A stretch of 61,359 nucleotides of DNA from positions 1-61,359 of the forward strand of contig JAKPQM010000032.1 of the NCBI GenBank assembly GCA_029546925.1, read 5' to 3'. Positions 16,166 to 25,811 of the stretch are shown piece after piece. This DNA is from Actinomycetes bacterium. GTDB lineage: Bacteria > Actinomycetota > Coriobacteriia > Coriobacteriales > Atopobiaceae. Position 1 is the stretch's first letter, and the number at the start of each line of letters is the position of its first letter. The notes below the pieces were generated by a model that was not told the origin of the DNA, did no database searches, and saw only the letters and a list, made by a program, of their open reading frames with translations. A program made the translations under genes and the position numbers.

Positions 16166-17854
16166 TTACGGCTTGAGGCCCCGCGTCGCTTTCGCCAGAT
16201 TGTAGAGGTGGGCGCTGATGCGCTCGACGTCGGAGATGAGCGCGAGATAGTGTGCACCCACTTCAGGGGTGCAGCGGCCGTCGGTCATACGGTCGATGTG
16301 GCCCCTGGACATCTCTCCGCCCATGATGTTGATAGCGCCCTCGATGGCCTTCGCATTCTCGATCATCTTGGGATCTTCGTCGATGTAGGCGTGCATCACA
16401 TCGGAGTAGAGCCTCTCGACCATCTCCTGCAGGGCTTCGAGCTCGGCTTTGGCATCGCTTGAGAAATCGAGACCCTCTTCTACGAGCTTGCCGGCGTATC
16501 CGATGATGTTGGCGGAATAGTCGCCTACGCGCTCGAGGTCGGAGATGGTGTGCAGGGCATGGGAGAGATACCCGCGGTCCTTCTCGGAGAGTTGTTCTCC
16601 GAAGAGCTTCGCTATATAGCGCGCCAGTTCGCGGTTGAGGAAGTTGAGCTGCTCCTCATTGCGCTCGAACTCCGCGCGCTCCGAGAAGTCGAGCGTGCGC
16701 GCAATAACGATCGCGCTCTTGAAGTTATCCATAGCGACACCGGCCATGCCGACGATCTCGTTCTTGGTCTGCTGCACGGCGATGGACGGGGTGACGAGGA
16801 GGCTCTCGTCGATGAAGTGGGTTTGCGGGGCGATCTTGCCTTCGGGTTCCTCGACGGCAAGATCGGGTACGAGGTGCGTGACCGCAGACACAAGGAGGTC
16901 TGTGAACGGCAGCATGATGATGACGGCGACCACGTTGAAGACGGTATGGAACATGGCAAGTTGGATCTGGGGCATGCCCGGGAAGAGGTTGCCGAAGATC
17001 GTGCCGAATCCGACTGCGTTGCCCGAGGCCATGCTGATGACGAAGCCGACGATCATGAAGATCACGACACCGCTCACATTGAAGATGAGGTGGATGAGCG
17101 ATGCGCGCTTGGCGGACGTGGTGCCCGTCGCGCCAGCGATGAGTGCGACCACGCACGAACCGATGTTGGATCCCATCGTGAGGTAGATGCCCTGATCGAG
17201 TGTGATGAGGCCCGCAACCACCATGGTGATGGCAATCGAGGTCATGACCGAGGAGCTCTGGATGATGGCTGTGAGGACGGCGCCGATAAGCACCAGCAGG
17301 AAGACGTTTCCGATACTCGCGAGGAATACGCGCATGCTCTCGAGTTCGGAAAAACTCTCCATGGCGCCGCTCATCGTCCCGAGACCCACGAATAGCAAGC
17401 CGAAGCCGGTGAGGATGCCGCCGATGTTCTTGACCCTGTCGCTGGTTGCGAACGCCATGATGAAAGCGCCGATGCCGGTGATGGCCGAGAAGATGATCGT
17501 GGTCGAGATGCCCCCGTCGCCCGAGATGCCCCACGCCACGATCTGGCCGGTGATGGTGGTTCCGATGTTGGCACCGTAGATGACCGCAGCTGCTTGGGCG
17601 AGCGTCATGATGCCCGCATTGACGAAGCCGATGGCGATGACCGTCGTGGCTCCCGAGCTCTGGATAGCCGCAGTGCCCAGGGCTCCGATACCCACGCCCA
17701 AGAGCTTGCTCTTAGATGCGGACGCGAAGAGTTCCCTGAGCTTGCTCGACCCCAGGGTCTCGAGGTTTTTGCTCAACATGGAGCAGGCGACGAGAAACAC
17801 GCCGATGCCGGCCAAAAGCGTGAGGACTGCGGTTATCATCTGGATGTTGCTCAT
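16166..17854 (-). CDS. Na/Pi cotransporter family protein with PhoU-like tail
   Basis: 562 residues. Residues 1-310 form two inverted NptA repeats, each with a QSSxxxT motif (AIQSSGATTVIA and IIQSSSVMTSIA) that marks the phosphate/sodium-binding core. The C-terminal roughly 200 residues are helical and PhoU-like (NEIVGMAGVAMDNFKS, ISDLERVGDYSANI). The family imports phosphate with sodium. The ATG at 17854 has agggagataacc upstream; longer starts would add residues before the first helix. It is transcribed on its own. Confidence 0.93.
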   Translation of the reverse strand: MSNIQMITAVLTLLAGIGVFLVACSMLSKNLETLGSSKLRELFASASKSKLLGVGIGALGTAAIQSSGATTVIAIGFVNAGIMTLAQAAAVIYGANIGTTITGQIVAWGISGDGGISTTIIFSAITGIGAFIMAFATSDRVKNIGGILTGFGLLFVGLGTMSGAMESFSELESMRVFLASIGNVFLLVLIGAVLTAIIQSSSVMTSIAITMVVAGLITLDQGIYLTMGSNIGSCVVALIAGATGTTSAKRASLIHLIFNVSGVVIFMIVGFVISMASGNAVGFGTIFGNLFPGMPQIQLAMFHTVFNVVAVIIMLPFTDLLVSAVTHLVPDLAVEEPEGKIAPQTHFIDESLLVTPSIAVQQTKNEIVGMAGVAMDNFKSAIVIARTLDFSERAEFERNEEQLNFLNRELARYIAKLFGEQLSEKDRGYLSHALHTISDLERVGDYSANIIGYAGKLVEEGLDFSSDAKAELEALQEMVERLYSDVMHAYIDEDPKMIENAKAIEGAINIMGGEMSRGHIDRMTDGRCTPEVGAHYLALISDVERISAHLYNLAKATRGLKP

Positions 17855-18129
17855 GGTTATCTCCCTATGCTCGAAAGCTGCAAAGAGCATGCAAAGCGAG
17901 GCCAGTTTCATGCGCAATGATACGTAACACTATATGACGGGTCGCTGCAGAATGGGGAGGCATTGTTACGACAGGAGCCATTGGCGGCGTAATCGGTATC
18001 TATTTGGCGGTGCCGGTGCGATCGCGCTCCGCCTGCCGCTGGTGCTGAGGCGGTGGATGCTTCAGGGAAGCATAGAGAAGTTCGATGGGGGCTTTATGTT
18101 CCAGCCCACGTGTGAAGAGGCCGATGATT

Positions 18130-18156
18130 TTTGAGGTCACAAATTGTGACCTCAAA
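18130..18156. repeat. Palindrome in the gap between the Na/Pi transporter and mgtC
   Basis: Perfect 12-bp arms (tttgaggtcaca, 18130-18141 and 18145-18156) with a 3-nt loop. This 519-base divergent gap (17855-18373) holds no convincing gene. One frame around 17953-18030 reads like a short membrane-protein remnant but is stopped at once. The palindrome could be an operator or a terminator; its near-perfect symmetry suits a dimeric regulator. Confidence 0.5.
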
Positions 18157-18373
18157 TCTGATTCTGCCCTCCTGTAGGGTCGACTCCGCCGAAAGGCGTA
18201 TTGCGGAAACGCGCGGCACAGCGTGGATGTCATCGGATCTGCCCTTAGGTCTCATCGGCCCGTATCGAAGGCAGCCACGCCTCTCGCCAGAAAGGAGGTA
18301 GCCGGAGGTGTGCCTGTCCCGTACAATGAAGTGCTATGAAGACCGCAGCACGAACCTGTGAAGAGGCACCATC

Positions 18374-19075
18374 ATGCAAATATGGGAGCAGTTCAAGTTC
18401 TGGATCTCCGACCTGTCGTTCGGCTCGATCATCGTGCGCACGCTTTTGGCCATCCTCGTAGGCGTCCTGTTGGGCAGCGACCGTCGCGACAAGAACAAGG
18501 GGGCGGGCGTACGCACCCATGCCATGGTCTGCCTCGGATCGGCCATGACGATGATCATCAGCCAATACTTCAAGGTACGCTTCCCCGAGATGGCGGGCGA
18601 TGTGTTCCGTCTGGGGGCTGCCGTTGTCAGCGGCATCGGTTTTCTCGGTGTGGGCACCATCATCGTGAGCGATCGCAACAAGATCCACGGCCTCACCACG
18701 GCAGCGGGCCTTTGGACTTGCGCGTGCATCGGCCTTGCTGCGGGAGCCGGCTTCATCGAGGGCACGATCACGGCCATGCTCGCCGCGTTCTTCATCCTGC
18801 ATAACCTCACCGCCCTTGACAGAAGGCTGGGGCGCCATGCACGCGCCTTCGACCTCTACATCGAGTTCGTGGATGTCGAGAATGCCCGTGAGTTCACGCG
18901 CATGCTTGACGAGCGGGGCATCAAGTATTCCGATTTCATGCTGCAGGAAAGTTCCGTAGGAGGCGAGGGCCCGGTGGCTACCGTGAGCATCGAGCTCGAC
19001 AGCTACGAGGCCAAGAAGAAGTACCTCAAGGAGCTCAAGGACTACGAGGGCATCAACTACTTCGAGCTTGCGTAG
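18374..19075 (+). CDS. mgtC: MgtC/SapB family membrane protein
   Basis: 233 residues. The N-terminal 140 form the MgtC membrane domain, with the conserved LVGVLLGSDRRDKNKGAGVRTH segment (Asp and Arg), GAAVVSGIGFLGVGTI, and TTAAGLWTCACIGLAAGAG. The C-terminal roughly 90 residues form a soluble ACT-like domain. MgtC proteins modulate magnesium homeostasis and F-ATPase; they are not proven transporters. It starts 44 bases before a gene for a GH2 enzyme is reached downstream of its stop, but the two are unlikely to be functionally linked. Confidence 0.92.
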   Translation: MQIWEQFKFWISDLSFGSIIVRTLLAILVGVLLGSDRRDKNKGAGVRTHAMVCLGSAMTMIISQYFKVRFPEMAGDVFRLGAAVVSGIGFLGVGTIIVSDRNKIHGLTTAAGLWTCACIGLAAGAGFIEGTITAMLAAFFILHNLTALDRRLGRHARAFDLYIEFVDVENAREFTRMLDERGIKYSDFMLQESSVGGEGPVATVSIELDSYEAKKKYLKELKDYEGINYFELA

Positions 19076-19119
19076 CGCACGCGGGCATGCGGCCCGTCGC
19101 CCCGTCCCCGAGGAGAGAG

Positions 19120-21489
19120 ATGGCGCGTATCGAGCTTGTAGATGGCTGGCGCTTCTGGAGAAACGCCGACGGTGCGGGCGAGGCTGAAACCGTGCTCGTT
19201 CCGCACGATGCGATGCTGTCAGAGCGGCGATCTGCCGATGCTGCCACCGGTAGCGCCGGGGCGTACTTCCCGGGCGGCATCTACCGCTACGAACGAGAGA
19301 TAGAGGTCTTGCCTGCTTGGGAGGGGTGTACGCTCGAGCTCGAGTTCGAGGGCGTCTATCGCAACACCCGCGTGCTTCTCGACGGGCGCGAGGCAGCCTT
19401 CCATGCGAACGGCTATACGGGCTTCTACGTCGAGCTTTCCACCTGTGCGCATGCCGGCGAGATCTATCAGGTGGCTGTGATTGCCGACAACTCGGCACAG
19501 CCCAACTCGCGCTGGTATTCCGGCTCGGGCATCTATCGGCCCGTGTGGCTCCATGTGCTGCCCGAGCACCATATCGATCTCGATGGCGTGCGCGTGACGA
19601 TTGTCTCGACGGAACCGCCCCGCGTGCGCGTGGAGACGCGGGCCGGCGCAGGTGACGTGCAGGTCAAGATCAGCCGTGCGGGCACCGAGGCCGCGTGCGG
19701 TAGCGGTACCGATGTCATGCTCGATCTGCCTGGAGCAGTGCTTTGGACAGCCGATGAGCCGAACCTTTATGAAGCGCATATCTCGCTTGCCGTCGACGGC
19801 GCGGTATGCGATGAGCGGATTGTCCGCTTCGGCATCAGGAGCCTTGCATGGGGACCGGAAGGCTTCTTCGTGAACGGCGCGAGCATCAAGCTCTGCGGAG
19901 GCTGCGTGCACCACGACAACGGCATCCTCGGCGCAGCCGATCTGCGCGCGGCGAGCTTCCGCAAGGTTGCCCGCCTCAAGGCGTGGGGTTTCAATGCGAT
20001 CCGCTCTGCACACAACCCGCTCTCCAAGAGCATGCTCGACGCATGCGACGAACTGGGCATGTATGTGATAGACGAGTTCAGCGACATGTGGTTCGACCAC
20101 AAGAATCCCTATGACTATGCGCACGACTTCGAGGCCTGCCACGAGAAGGATCTTGCTGCGATGGTAGCCAAAGACGTGAACCATCCCTGCGTCATCATGT
20201 ACTCCATCGGCAATGAGAACACCGAGCCCGCGGTTGAACGTGGCGTGGAATGTGCAGGACGCCTTGCGTCCATCCTGCGTGCACTCGACTCCACGCGCCC
20301 GGTGACCGCAGGCGTCAACCTCACCATCCTCTTCTCGGCCTCGATCGGCATCGGCGTCTTCAATGGCGAGGGCGAGGTTGGCGGCAATGCCAGCTCCCCG
20401 CAGCAGACGGGCGATGCCGTGGCTCCTGCAGGCAGCCTGCTCTTCAACACCTATGTGGCCAAGATGGGCGAGATCATGAACGCGATCGCGCTCTTGCCGC
20501 AGGTCGGTCGGGTGTGCGAGCCTTATTTCGAGCAGCTCGATATCGTGGGATACAACTACGCCACGAACCGCTATGCGATGGACGTGCTCCGCCATCCCGA
20601 ACGGCTCATCTTCGGTTCTGAGACCATGTGCTACGACCTCGCCAAGAATTGGCGCGCGGTCGAGAGGCATCGGCAGATCATCGGCGACTTCATGTGGAGC
20701 GCTTGGGACTACCTCGGAGAGGTGAGCCTTGCAGGGTGGTCGGCCGATCCCGAGCTCGTGAACAAGCCCTACCCATGGATCTGCGCCGACACGGGCGCGC
20801 TCGATCTTATCGGCGATCCGAACGGCGAGGCCGCGATGGCTGCCGTCGTGTGGGATGCTCCTGCGGCAGGGGAGGAGCCGCTCATCTACGTGCGCCCCTG
20901 CAACCTGCCGCGTCCCGTGAGGGGGCCGTGGCGCGGTACGAATTCGGTGCCGAGCTGGACGTGGCTCGGATGCGATGGTACCAAGACCACGGTCGAGGTC
21001 TACACACGGGAGCCCATCGTCAAGCTCTATCAGGATGGCAGGCACATCTGGACCAAACGGACGCGCGACTGCCATGCAGACTTCTCGGTGCGTTATAGGC
21101 CGGGTAGGCTCACGGCCCTTGCATGCGCATCGGATGGCACGGAACGTGCGCGTGCGGAGCTCGCCACGGCAGAAGGCTCGCTCGGCCTCTTCCTCACAAG
21201 GGAAGGGCAAGACGAGCTGCGCACGGGTGGTATAGCCTTCGTCGATGTGGTGCTCGGTCGCGGGGGCGTGCCCGAGGGCAATGCCGATCGCCCGGTTTCG
21301 GTTGCGGTCGAGGGCGGGGAGCTTCTCGCTTTCGGCAGTGCCGCGCAGAAAAGCGAGGAGAGCTATCTGAGCGGTACCTATCCCACGCGTTATGGGCGTG
21401 CGCTTGCTGTGGTGCGTGTGGACGAGCCCGGTGCGTGCATCGTGAGGGCTATGGCGAGCACCGATCTCTCCGCCGAGCTGACGCTATAA
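19120..21489 (+). CDS. Glycoside hydrolase family 2 (beta-galactosidase-like)
   Basis: 789-residue cytoplasmic enzyme (no signal peptide). The N-terminal jelly-roll sugar-binding domain is at about residues 1-170 and the immunoglobulin-like domain at 175-260. The TIM barrel follows, with GFNAIRSAHNPLSKSMLDACDELG, acid/base Glu in YSIGNENTEP and nucleophile Glu in IFGSETMCYD. A C-terminal DUF4982-like segment contains PRPVRGPW...PSWTW. It probably removes terminal beta-linked galactose or a related sugar from short oligosaccharides; beta-glucuronidase or mannosidase activity cannot be excluded. The ATG at 19120 follows gaggagag. Confidence 0.9.
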   Translation: MARIELVDGWRFWRNADGAGEAETVLVPHDAMLSERRSADAATGSAGAYFPGGIYRYEREIEVLPAWEGCTLELEFEGVYRNTRVLLDGREAAFHANGYTGFYVELSTCAHAGEIYQVAVIADNSAQPNSRWYSGSGIYRPVWLHVLPEHHIDLDGVRVTIVSTEPPRVRVETRAGAGDVQVKISRAGTEAACGSGTDVMLDLPGAVLWTADEPNLYEAHISLAVDGAVCDERIVRFGIRSLAWGPEGFFVNGASIKLCGGCVHHDNGILGAADLRAASFRKVARLKAWGFNAIRSAHNPLSKSMLDACDELGMYVIDEFSDMWFDHKNPYDYAHDFEACHEKDLAAMVAKDVNHPCVIMYSIGNENTEPAVERGVECAGRLASILRALDSTRPVTAGVNLTILFSASIGIGVFNGEGEVGGNASSPQQTGDAVAPAGSLLFNTYVAKMGEIMNAIALLPQVGRVCEPYFEQLDIVGYNYATNRYAMDVLRHPERLIFGSETMCYDLAKNWRAVERHRQIIGDFMWSAWDYLGEVSLAGWSADPELVNKPYPWICADTGALDLIGDPNGEAAMAAVVWDAPAAGEEPLIYVRPCNLPRPVRGPWRGTNSVPSWTWLGCDGTKTTVEVYTREPIVKLYQDGRHIWTKRTRDCHADFSVRYRPGRLTALACASDGTERARAELATAEGSLGLFLTREGQDELRTGGIAFVDVVLGRGGVPEGNADRPVSVAVEGGELLAFGSAAQKSEESYLSGTYPTRYGRALAVVRVDEPGACIVRAMASTDLSAELTL

Positions 21490-21505
21490 GAGCGTGTGAC
21501 AAGAG

Positions 21506-21522
21506 GGGCAGATCGCTTGCCA
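21506..21522. repeat. Short dispersed repeat gggcagatcgcttgcca, copy A
   Basis: The 17-base word recurs exactly at 23404-23420, both times after a gtgaca-type sequence. The second copy directly abuts the palindromic element at 23426. It is probably a degenerate relative of the gtgaca...gtcac element. The rest of the 278-base gap before degV holds no gene. Confidence 0.6.
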
Positions 21523-21767
21523 TGCTCGCCCTCCTGTCGCGTTGGCGCTGCTTTTTCTTTGCTGGTATCAAAAAAATGAACCGCAATTTGAAATACGGCC
21601 CGTGTGAAAAGCTATCATGATTGACAGTAACAGAGGACTCTTCTCGGATAAGTGATGAGCCCCGATGCCCGGAGCATGCTCGCCTCCGTTTGCTGCCAAC
21701 AGGGTCGGCCCTATCTCAGAGCAGGCGAAGGGGTGTATGGCGATAAGTTACGATGAGAGTGGTGACT

Positions 21768-22655
21768 ATGTCTGACTACGCATTGAGCTGTACCTCGACT
21801 GCCGATCTTTCAGCAGACCACTATGCCCGGCGGGATCTTCATATGGCACCCTTCTATTTCGAGATAAACGGTCGCCAGTACCGCGAGGGCGCTCCCGACG
21901 CACCGAGCATCCCTGAGTTCTACGAGATCATGGCGGCAGGTGCGGAAACGAGAACCTCGCAGGTTACCGCCGGCGATCTAGAAGAGCATTTCGAACGTCT
22001 CATCCAAGAACGAGGATGCGACATCTTGCATGTGTCGGTCTCGTCAGGTATCTCGGGAGAGATCAACTCCGCCCTCATCGCCGCGCAGGCGGTGATGGCG
22101 AAGCATCCGGGACGTACGGTGCGCGTGGTTGACTCGCTTGCGGCGTCTTCTGGGTATGGGCTCCTCATGGACGAGTTGGCGACCGTGCGCGACGGAGGGG
22201 CGGAACTCGATGAGGCGGTCTTGTGGCTCGAGGAAAACCGCCTCATGCTCAACCATTGGTTCTTCTCCACCGACCTCTCCTACTATGTCAAGGGAGGAAG
22301 GATATCCAAGGCTGCGGGGCTTGTCGGCACCGCGCTCAATATCTGCCCCCTGCTCGATGTGGACGGAGCCGGAAAGCTCGAGCCCGTCAAGAAGATCCGC
22401 TCCAAGAAGAGGACCATGCGCGTGATGGTCGACACGATGCATGCGCGTGCGCGTGACAGGGACGCTTACACGGGGAAGTGCTATATCTGCCATTCTGCCT
22501 GCATGCCGGATGCCTTGGAGGTCGCACGCATGGTGGAGGCGGAGTTTCCCAAGCTCGATGGCCGTGTCGAGATAAACGATATCGGAACCACTATCGGCAG
22601 CCACACCGGGCCGGGTACCGTGGCGCTCTTCTTCTGGGGCGATAAGAGATCCTGA
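21768..22655 (+). CDS. DegV family fatty-acid-binding protein
   Basis: 295 residues. The DegV fold begins with SCTSTADLSADHY. VSVSSGISGEINSA carries the conserved serine pair that holds the fatty-acid carboxylate, and the middle has YYVKGGRISKAAGLVGTALNICPLL. The C-terminal part has IGTTIGSHTGPGTVALFFWG. DegV/FakB proteins bind a fatty acid and present it to a kinase; no FakA is nearby. The ATG at 21768 is taken as the start; one at 21753 would add five residues. Confidence 0.93.
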   Translation: MSDYALSCTSTADLSADHYARRDLHMAPFYFEINGRQYREGAPDAPSIPEFYEIMAAGAETRTSQVTAGDLEEHFERLIQERGCDILHVSVSSGISGEINSALIAAQAVMAKHPGRTVRVVDSLAASSGYGLLMDELATVRDGGAELDEAVLWLEENRLMLNHWFFSTDLSYYVKGGRISKAAGLVGTALNICPLLDVDGAGKLEPVKKIRSKKRTMRVMVDTMHARARDRDAYTGKCYICHSACMPDALEVARMVEAEFPKLDGRVEINDIGTTIGSHTGPGTVALFFWGDKRS

Positions 22656-22822
22656 TGGTGCGTGGCAGCCTGCTTGCCCCGCGATCGCAGTGAGGACGTG
22701 GCACGGGAGGGCCTGTGTCCGCAGGTTTCCCGTGGACAGGATCCCTCTGGCGGCTCGGAACGTGTGGGCAGGGGCGTTTTGGTGCCACGGCTGTTGCAGG
22801 CGTCTGACGAGGCTTTCGGCTC

Positions 22823-23377
22823 CTAGCCGCCCATCGAGTGCGACTCGAAGACGGGGTCATCGCGCCAGGGCATCGCCTCTCCTGCGGCAAGCGTCTTGGG
22901 CACGTCGATGAGGCGCTGGTTGCTCGAGCCGCGGAAACGCAGCGAGATGTCATAGAGCTCCTGTACGAAGCGGCCATCGACCAGCACATCGAGCGTCTCG
23001 AGGATGCGCGTGGTTGCTTCGGTGCAGCTGCGGTTGGAGGGTTCGTGGAGCTCCTCCCAGGTGAAGCCCGTGTACATCCAGATGCTCTTGGTGGGAAACT
23101 CTGCATGGATCCGCTCGAGGAAGGCTACGAGCGCACGCTGGTTCTCGGGCTCCATGGGTTCGCCGCCGAGTACCGAGAGGCCCGTGATATAGGCGGGTCT
23201 CAGGCTCTCGATGAGCTCGTCTTCGACCTCTGCCGAGAAGGGCTTTCCTGCGTCGAACGACCAGGCGGCCTCGTTGAAGCAGTTGCGGCAGCGATGGCGG
23301 CAGCCCGAGACGAACAGCGTCGTCCTCACGCCCGTTCCGTTGGCGATATCGCAGTATTTGATCTCCGCGTAGTTCAA
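22823..23377 (-). CDS. nrdG: Anaerobic ribonucleotide reductase activating protein
   Basis: 184-residue radical-SAM enzyme that installs the glycyl radical on NrdD. The CX3CX2C cluster motif is CRHRCRNC at residues 26-33, followed by the family block NEAAWSFDAG and the SAM-binding VLGGEPMEPEN. The start is a TTG at 23377 with gaggttgg upstream; no better ATG is available before the conserved N-terminus. It lies downstream of nrdD in the same direction, separated by a 118-base gap holding the palindromic element, which could lower nrdG expression relative to nrdD. Confidence 0.94.
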   Translation of the reverse strand: MNYAEIKYCDIANGTGVRTTLFVSGCRHRCRNCFNEAAWSFDAGKPFSAEVEDELIESLRPAYITGLSVLGGEPMEPENQRALVAFLERIHAEFPTKSIWMYTGFTWEELHEPSNRSCTEATTRILETLDVLVDGRFVQELYDISLRFRGSSNQRLIDVPKTLAAGEAMPWRDDPVFESHSMGG

Positions 23378-23403
23378 CGTTCCAACCTCGAATCAGCGTG
23401 ACA

Positions 23404-23492
23404 GGGCAGATCGCTTGCCAGACACGTGACGGGGGGACAGGTCATTTGTCACGCTTCCTATGAGCGTGACAAATGACCTGTCCCCCCGTCAC
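23404..23492. repeat. Palindromic repeat element, copy 2, with adjoining short repeat
   Basis: 23404-23420 is a copy of the 17-base word seen at 21506. The palindrome itself has 30-bp perfect arms, 23426-23455 and 23463-23492, with a 7-nt loop. It differs from copy 1 mainly in having a longer G run (gtgacgggggg). The two arms changed together, so the palindrome has been kept symmetric. It begins two bases after the nrdD stop codon. Confidence 0.88.
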
Positions 23493-23494
23493 GC

Positions 23495-25717
23495 TTACAG
23501 GTGCAGCACGCGGTCTCTGATCTCCTCCGTGCGGCCTTGGTTCCAGAACTGTGTGCCGATGTAGCCGCAGGTGCGGCGTGCGACGTTCATCTTGGACTGG
23601 TCGCGGTTGCCGCACTTGGGGCATTCCCACACAAGCTTGCCGTCGTCCTCCACGATCTGGATCTCGCCGTCGTAGCCGCATATCTGGCAGTAGTCGCTCT
23701 TCGTGTTGAGCTCGGCGTACATGATGTTGTCATAGATATACTGCATGACGCTGATGACAGCTTCGAGGTTGTCCTGCATGTTGGGGACCTCGACATAGGA
23801 GATGGCCCCGCCGGGGGAGAGACGCTGGAACTCGGACTCGAACTTGAGCTTGGTGAAGGCATCGATCTGCTCGGTCACGTGCACATGGTAGCTGTTGGTG
23901 ATGTAGCCGTGATCGGTGACGCCGGCCACGATGCCGTAGCGCCTCTGGAGGGCCTTGGCGAATTTGTAGGTGACCGACTCGATGGGCGTTCCGTAAACGG
24001 AGTAGTCGATATCCTCCGCGAGCTTCCATGCGGCGCACCTGTCGTTCATGCGCTGCATGACGGCGAGCGCGAACTCGGTGGCTTGCGGATCGGTGTGGCT
24101 GTAGCCGGTCATGTACCTGACGCATTCGTAGAGGCCGGCATAGCCCAGGCTGATCGTGGAGTAACCGCCGTAGAGCAGCTTGTCGATCTTCTCGCCCTTC
24201 TTAAGGCGGGCGAGCGCGCCGTATTGCCAGAGGATGGGCGCCGCATCGGACAGGGTGCCCTTGAGGCGTTCGTGGCGGCAGCGCAGGGCACGGTGGCAGA
24301 GCTCGAGCCGCTCATCGAAGATCTTCCAGAATCTCTTGACATCACGGCCGGAGGAGAGGGCCACGTCGGGGAGGTTGAGGGTGACGACGCCCTGGTTGAA
24401 GCGACCGTAGTACTTGGGCTTGCCGGGCTCGTAGTTACCGGCGTTTGCCACATTGCCGTAGCCGTTGCCGCTGCGGTCGGGCGTGAGGAAGGAGCGGCAG
24501 CCCATGCAGGTGTAGGTATCGCCGTTGCCTGCGGTCTCGCCGGCCGAGAGCTTGTACTCCCTCATCTTCTTCTCGGAGATGTAGTCGGGCACCATGCGCT
24601 TGGCGGTGCACTTGGCGGCCATCTTGGTGAGGTAGAAGTAGGGGGTGCCTTCGGTCAGGTTGTCGGGTTCGAGCACGTAGATGAGCTTGGGGAACGCCGG
24701 CGTGATCCAGATGCCCTCCTCGTTCTTGACGCCTTGGTGGCGTTGCTTGAGCATCTCCTCGATGATGATGGCGAGGTCCTTCTTCTCGGCTTCGTTGCGG
24801 GCCTCGTTGAGATACATGAACACGGTGATGAACGGCGCCTGGCCGTTGGTGGTCATGAGGGTGACGACCTGGTACTGGATGGTCTGGACGCCGCGGGCGA
24901 TCTCCTCGCGCAGCCGCTTCTCGACCATGGCCTCGATCTGCTGAGGGGCGGCGCCGAGGCCGGTCGCCTCGAGCTCGGCGTAGACCGAGCGGCGGATCTT
25001 CTTGCGGGAGACGTCCACGAAGGGCGCGAGGTGCGTGAGCGAGATGGACTGGCCGCCGTATTGGCAGCTGGCCACTTGGGCGATGATCTGCGTGGCGATG
25101 TTGCAGGCGGTGGAGAAGCTGTGCGGACGCTCGATGAGCGTACCGGAGATGACCGTGCCGTTCTGCAGCATGTCCTCAAGGTTGACGAGGTCGCAGTTGT
25201 GCATGTGCTGCGCGTAGTAGTCTGCATCGTGGAAGTGGATGATGCCCTCGTTGTGGGCCTCGACGACATCGGCGGGCAGCAGGGCGCGCATGGCAAGGTC
25301 CTTGGAGACCTCGCCGGCCATGTAGTCGCGCTGCACCGAGACCACGGTGGGGTTCTTGTTGGAATTCTCCTGCTTGACCTCTTCGTTATTGGATTCGATG
25401 AGGGAGAGGATCTTGTCGTCGGTGGTGTTCTTGCGGCGCCTCTGGTTCTGCAGGTAGCGATAGATGATGTATTTGCGGGCCACCTCGAATCGATCGAGCC
25501 TCATGAGCTGGTTCTCGACCATATCCTGGACTTCCTCGACCGTGACGGTATGTCCGGCGACCTCGCACTGATCGGTGACGACGAGGGAGGCGAACTTGAT
25601 CTCGCGATCGGAAAGGCGCTGATCCTCGGGCACCTCGTTATTGGCTGCGAGGATGGCGTTCTCGATCTTGGCGGTATCGAAGGAGACCTCGGAACCGTTG
25701 CGTTTGATGATCTTCAT
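23495..25717 (-). CDS. nrdD: Anaerobic (class III) ribonucleoside-triphosphate reductase
   Basis: 740-residue oxygen-sensitive enzyme that makes deoxynucleotides from NTPs. An N-terminal ATP-cone (MKIIKRNGSEVSF onward, about 90 residues) gives allosteric control by ATP/dATP. The catalytic barrel includes CNIATQIIAQVASCQYGGQS. A zinc site has CQICGYDG and CPKCGNRD near the C-terminus, and the glycyl radical lies in RRTCGYIGTQFWNQGR. The ATG at 25717 is preferred over the open frame up to 25759 because the ATP-cone starts there. Two NrdR boxes sit about 48-94 bases upstream. nrdG follows. Confidence 0.97.
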   Translation of the reverse strand: MKIIKRNGSEVSFDTAKIENAILAANNEVPEDQRLSDREIKFASLVVTDQCEVAGHTVTVEEVQDMVENQLMRLDRFEVARKYIIYRYLQNQRRRKNTTDDKILSLIESNNEEVKQENSNKNPTVVSVQRDYMAGEVSKDLAMRALLPADVVEAHNEGIIHFHDADYYAQHMHNCDLVNLEDMLQNGTVISGTLIERPHSFSTACNIATQIIAQVASCQYGGQSISLTHLAPFVDVSRKKIRRSVYAELEATGLGAAPQQIEAMVEKRLREEIARGVQTIQYQVVTLMTTNGQAPFITVFMYLNEARNEAEKKDLAIIIEEMLKQRHQGVKNEEGIWITPAFPKLIYVLEPDNLTEGTPYFYLTKMAAKCTAKRMVPDYISEKKMREYKLSAGETAGNGDTYTCMGCRSFLTPDRSGNGYGNVANAGNYEPGKPKYYGRFNQGVVTLNLPDVALSSGRDVKRFWKIFDERLELCHRALRCRHERLKGTLSDAAPILWQYGALARLKKGEKIDKLLYGGYSTISLGYAGLYECVRYMTGYSHTDPQATEFALAVMQRMNDRCAAWKLAEDIDYSVYGTPIESVTYKFAKALQRRYGIVAGVTDHGYITNSYHVHVTEQIDAFTKLKFESEFQRLSPGGAISYVEVPNMQDNLEAVISVMQYIYDNIMYAELNTKSDYCQICGYDGEIQIVEDDGKLVWECPKCGNRDQSKMNVARRTCGYIGTQFWNQGRTEEIRDRVLHL

Positions 25718-25764
25718 GCTGCGCCCTCTCGTGGAACGGCTGCGTTTAAACTCTGTCAACTATG

Positions 25765-25811
25765 ACACAAGATATTGTGGTTTGAAACTGCAAAATCACA
25801 ACTTGTTGTAG
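25765..25811 (-). promoter_or_regulatory. Pair of NrdR boxes upstream of nrdD
   Basis: Box 1, acacaagatattgtgg (25765-25780), closely fits the NrdR palindrome. Box 2, tcacaacttgttgtag (25796-25811), shares 11 of 16 bases with it. Their offset is exactly 31 bp, three helical turns, which is the known spacing for NrdR pairs. NrdR would bind with dATP and repress nrdD when deoxynucleotides are plentiful. No nrdR gene is in the window. Confidence 0.85.

Noticed and set aside
17934-18134. A 66-residue ORF in the gap before mgtC
   Set aside because: No ribosome site, Arg/Trp-rich and lacking any known pattern; a neighbouring frame shows a weak membrane-like remnant but nothing that could be named.
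19219-21210. A 663-residue minus-strand open frame opposite the GH2 gene
   Set aside because: Antisense of a gene with both catalytic glutamates; low-complexity His/Arg/Asp-rich product.
23501-25765. A 754-residue open frame on the plus strand across nrdD
   Set aside because: It is the antisense shadow of nrdD, caused by high GC at third positions. Its composition (Val/Gly/His-rich, repetitive) matches no family, while the minus-strand product has all NrdD motifs.
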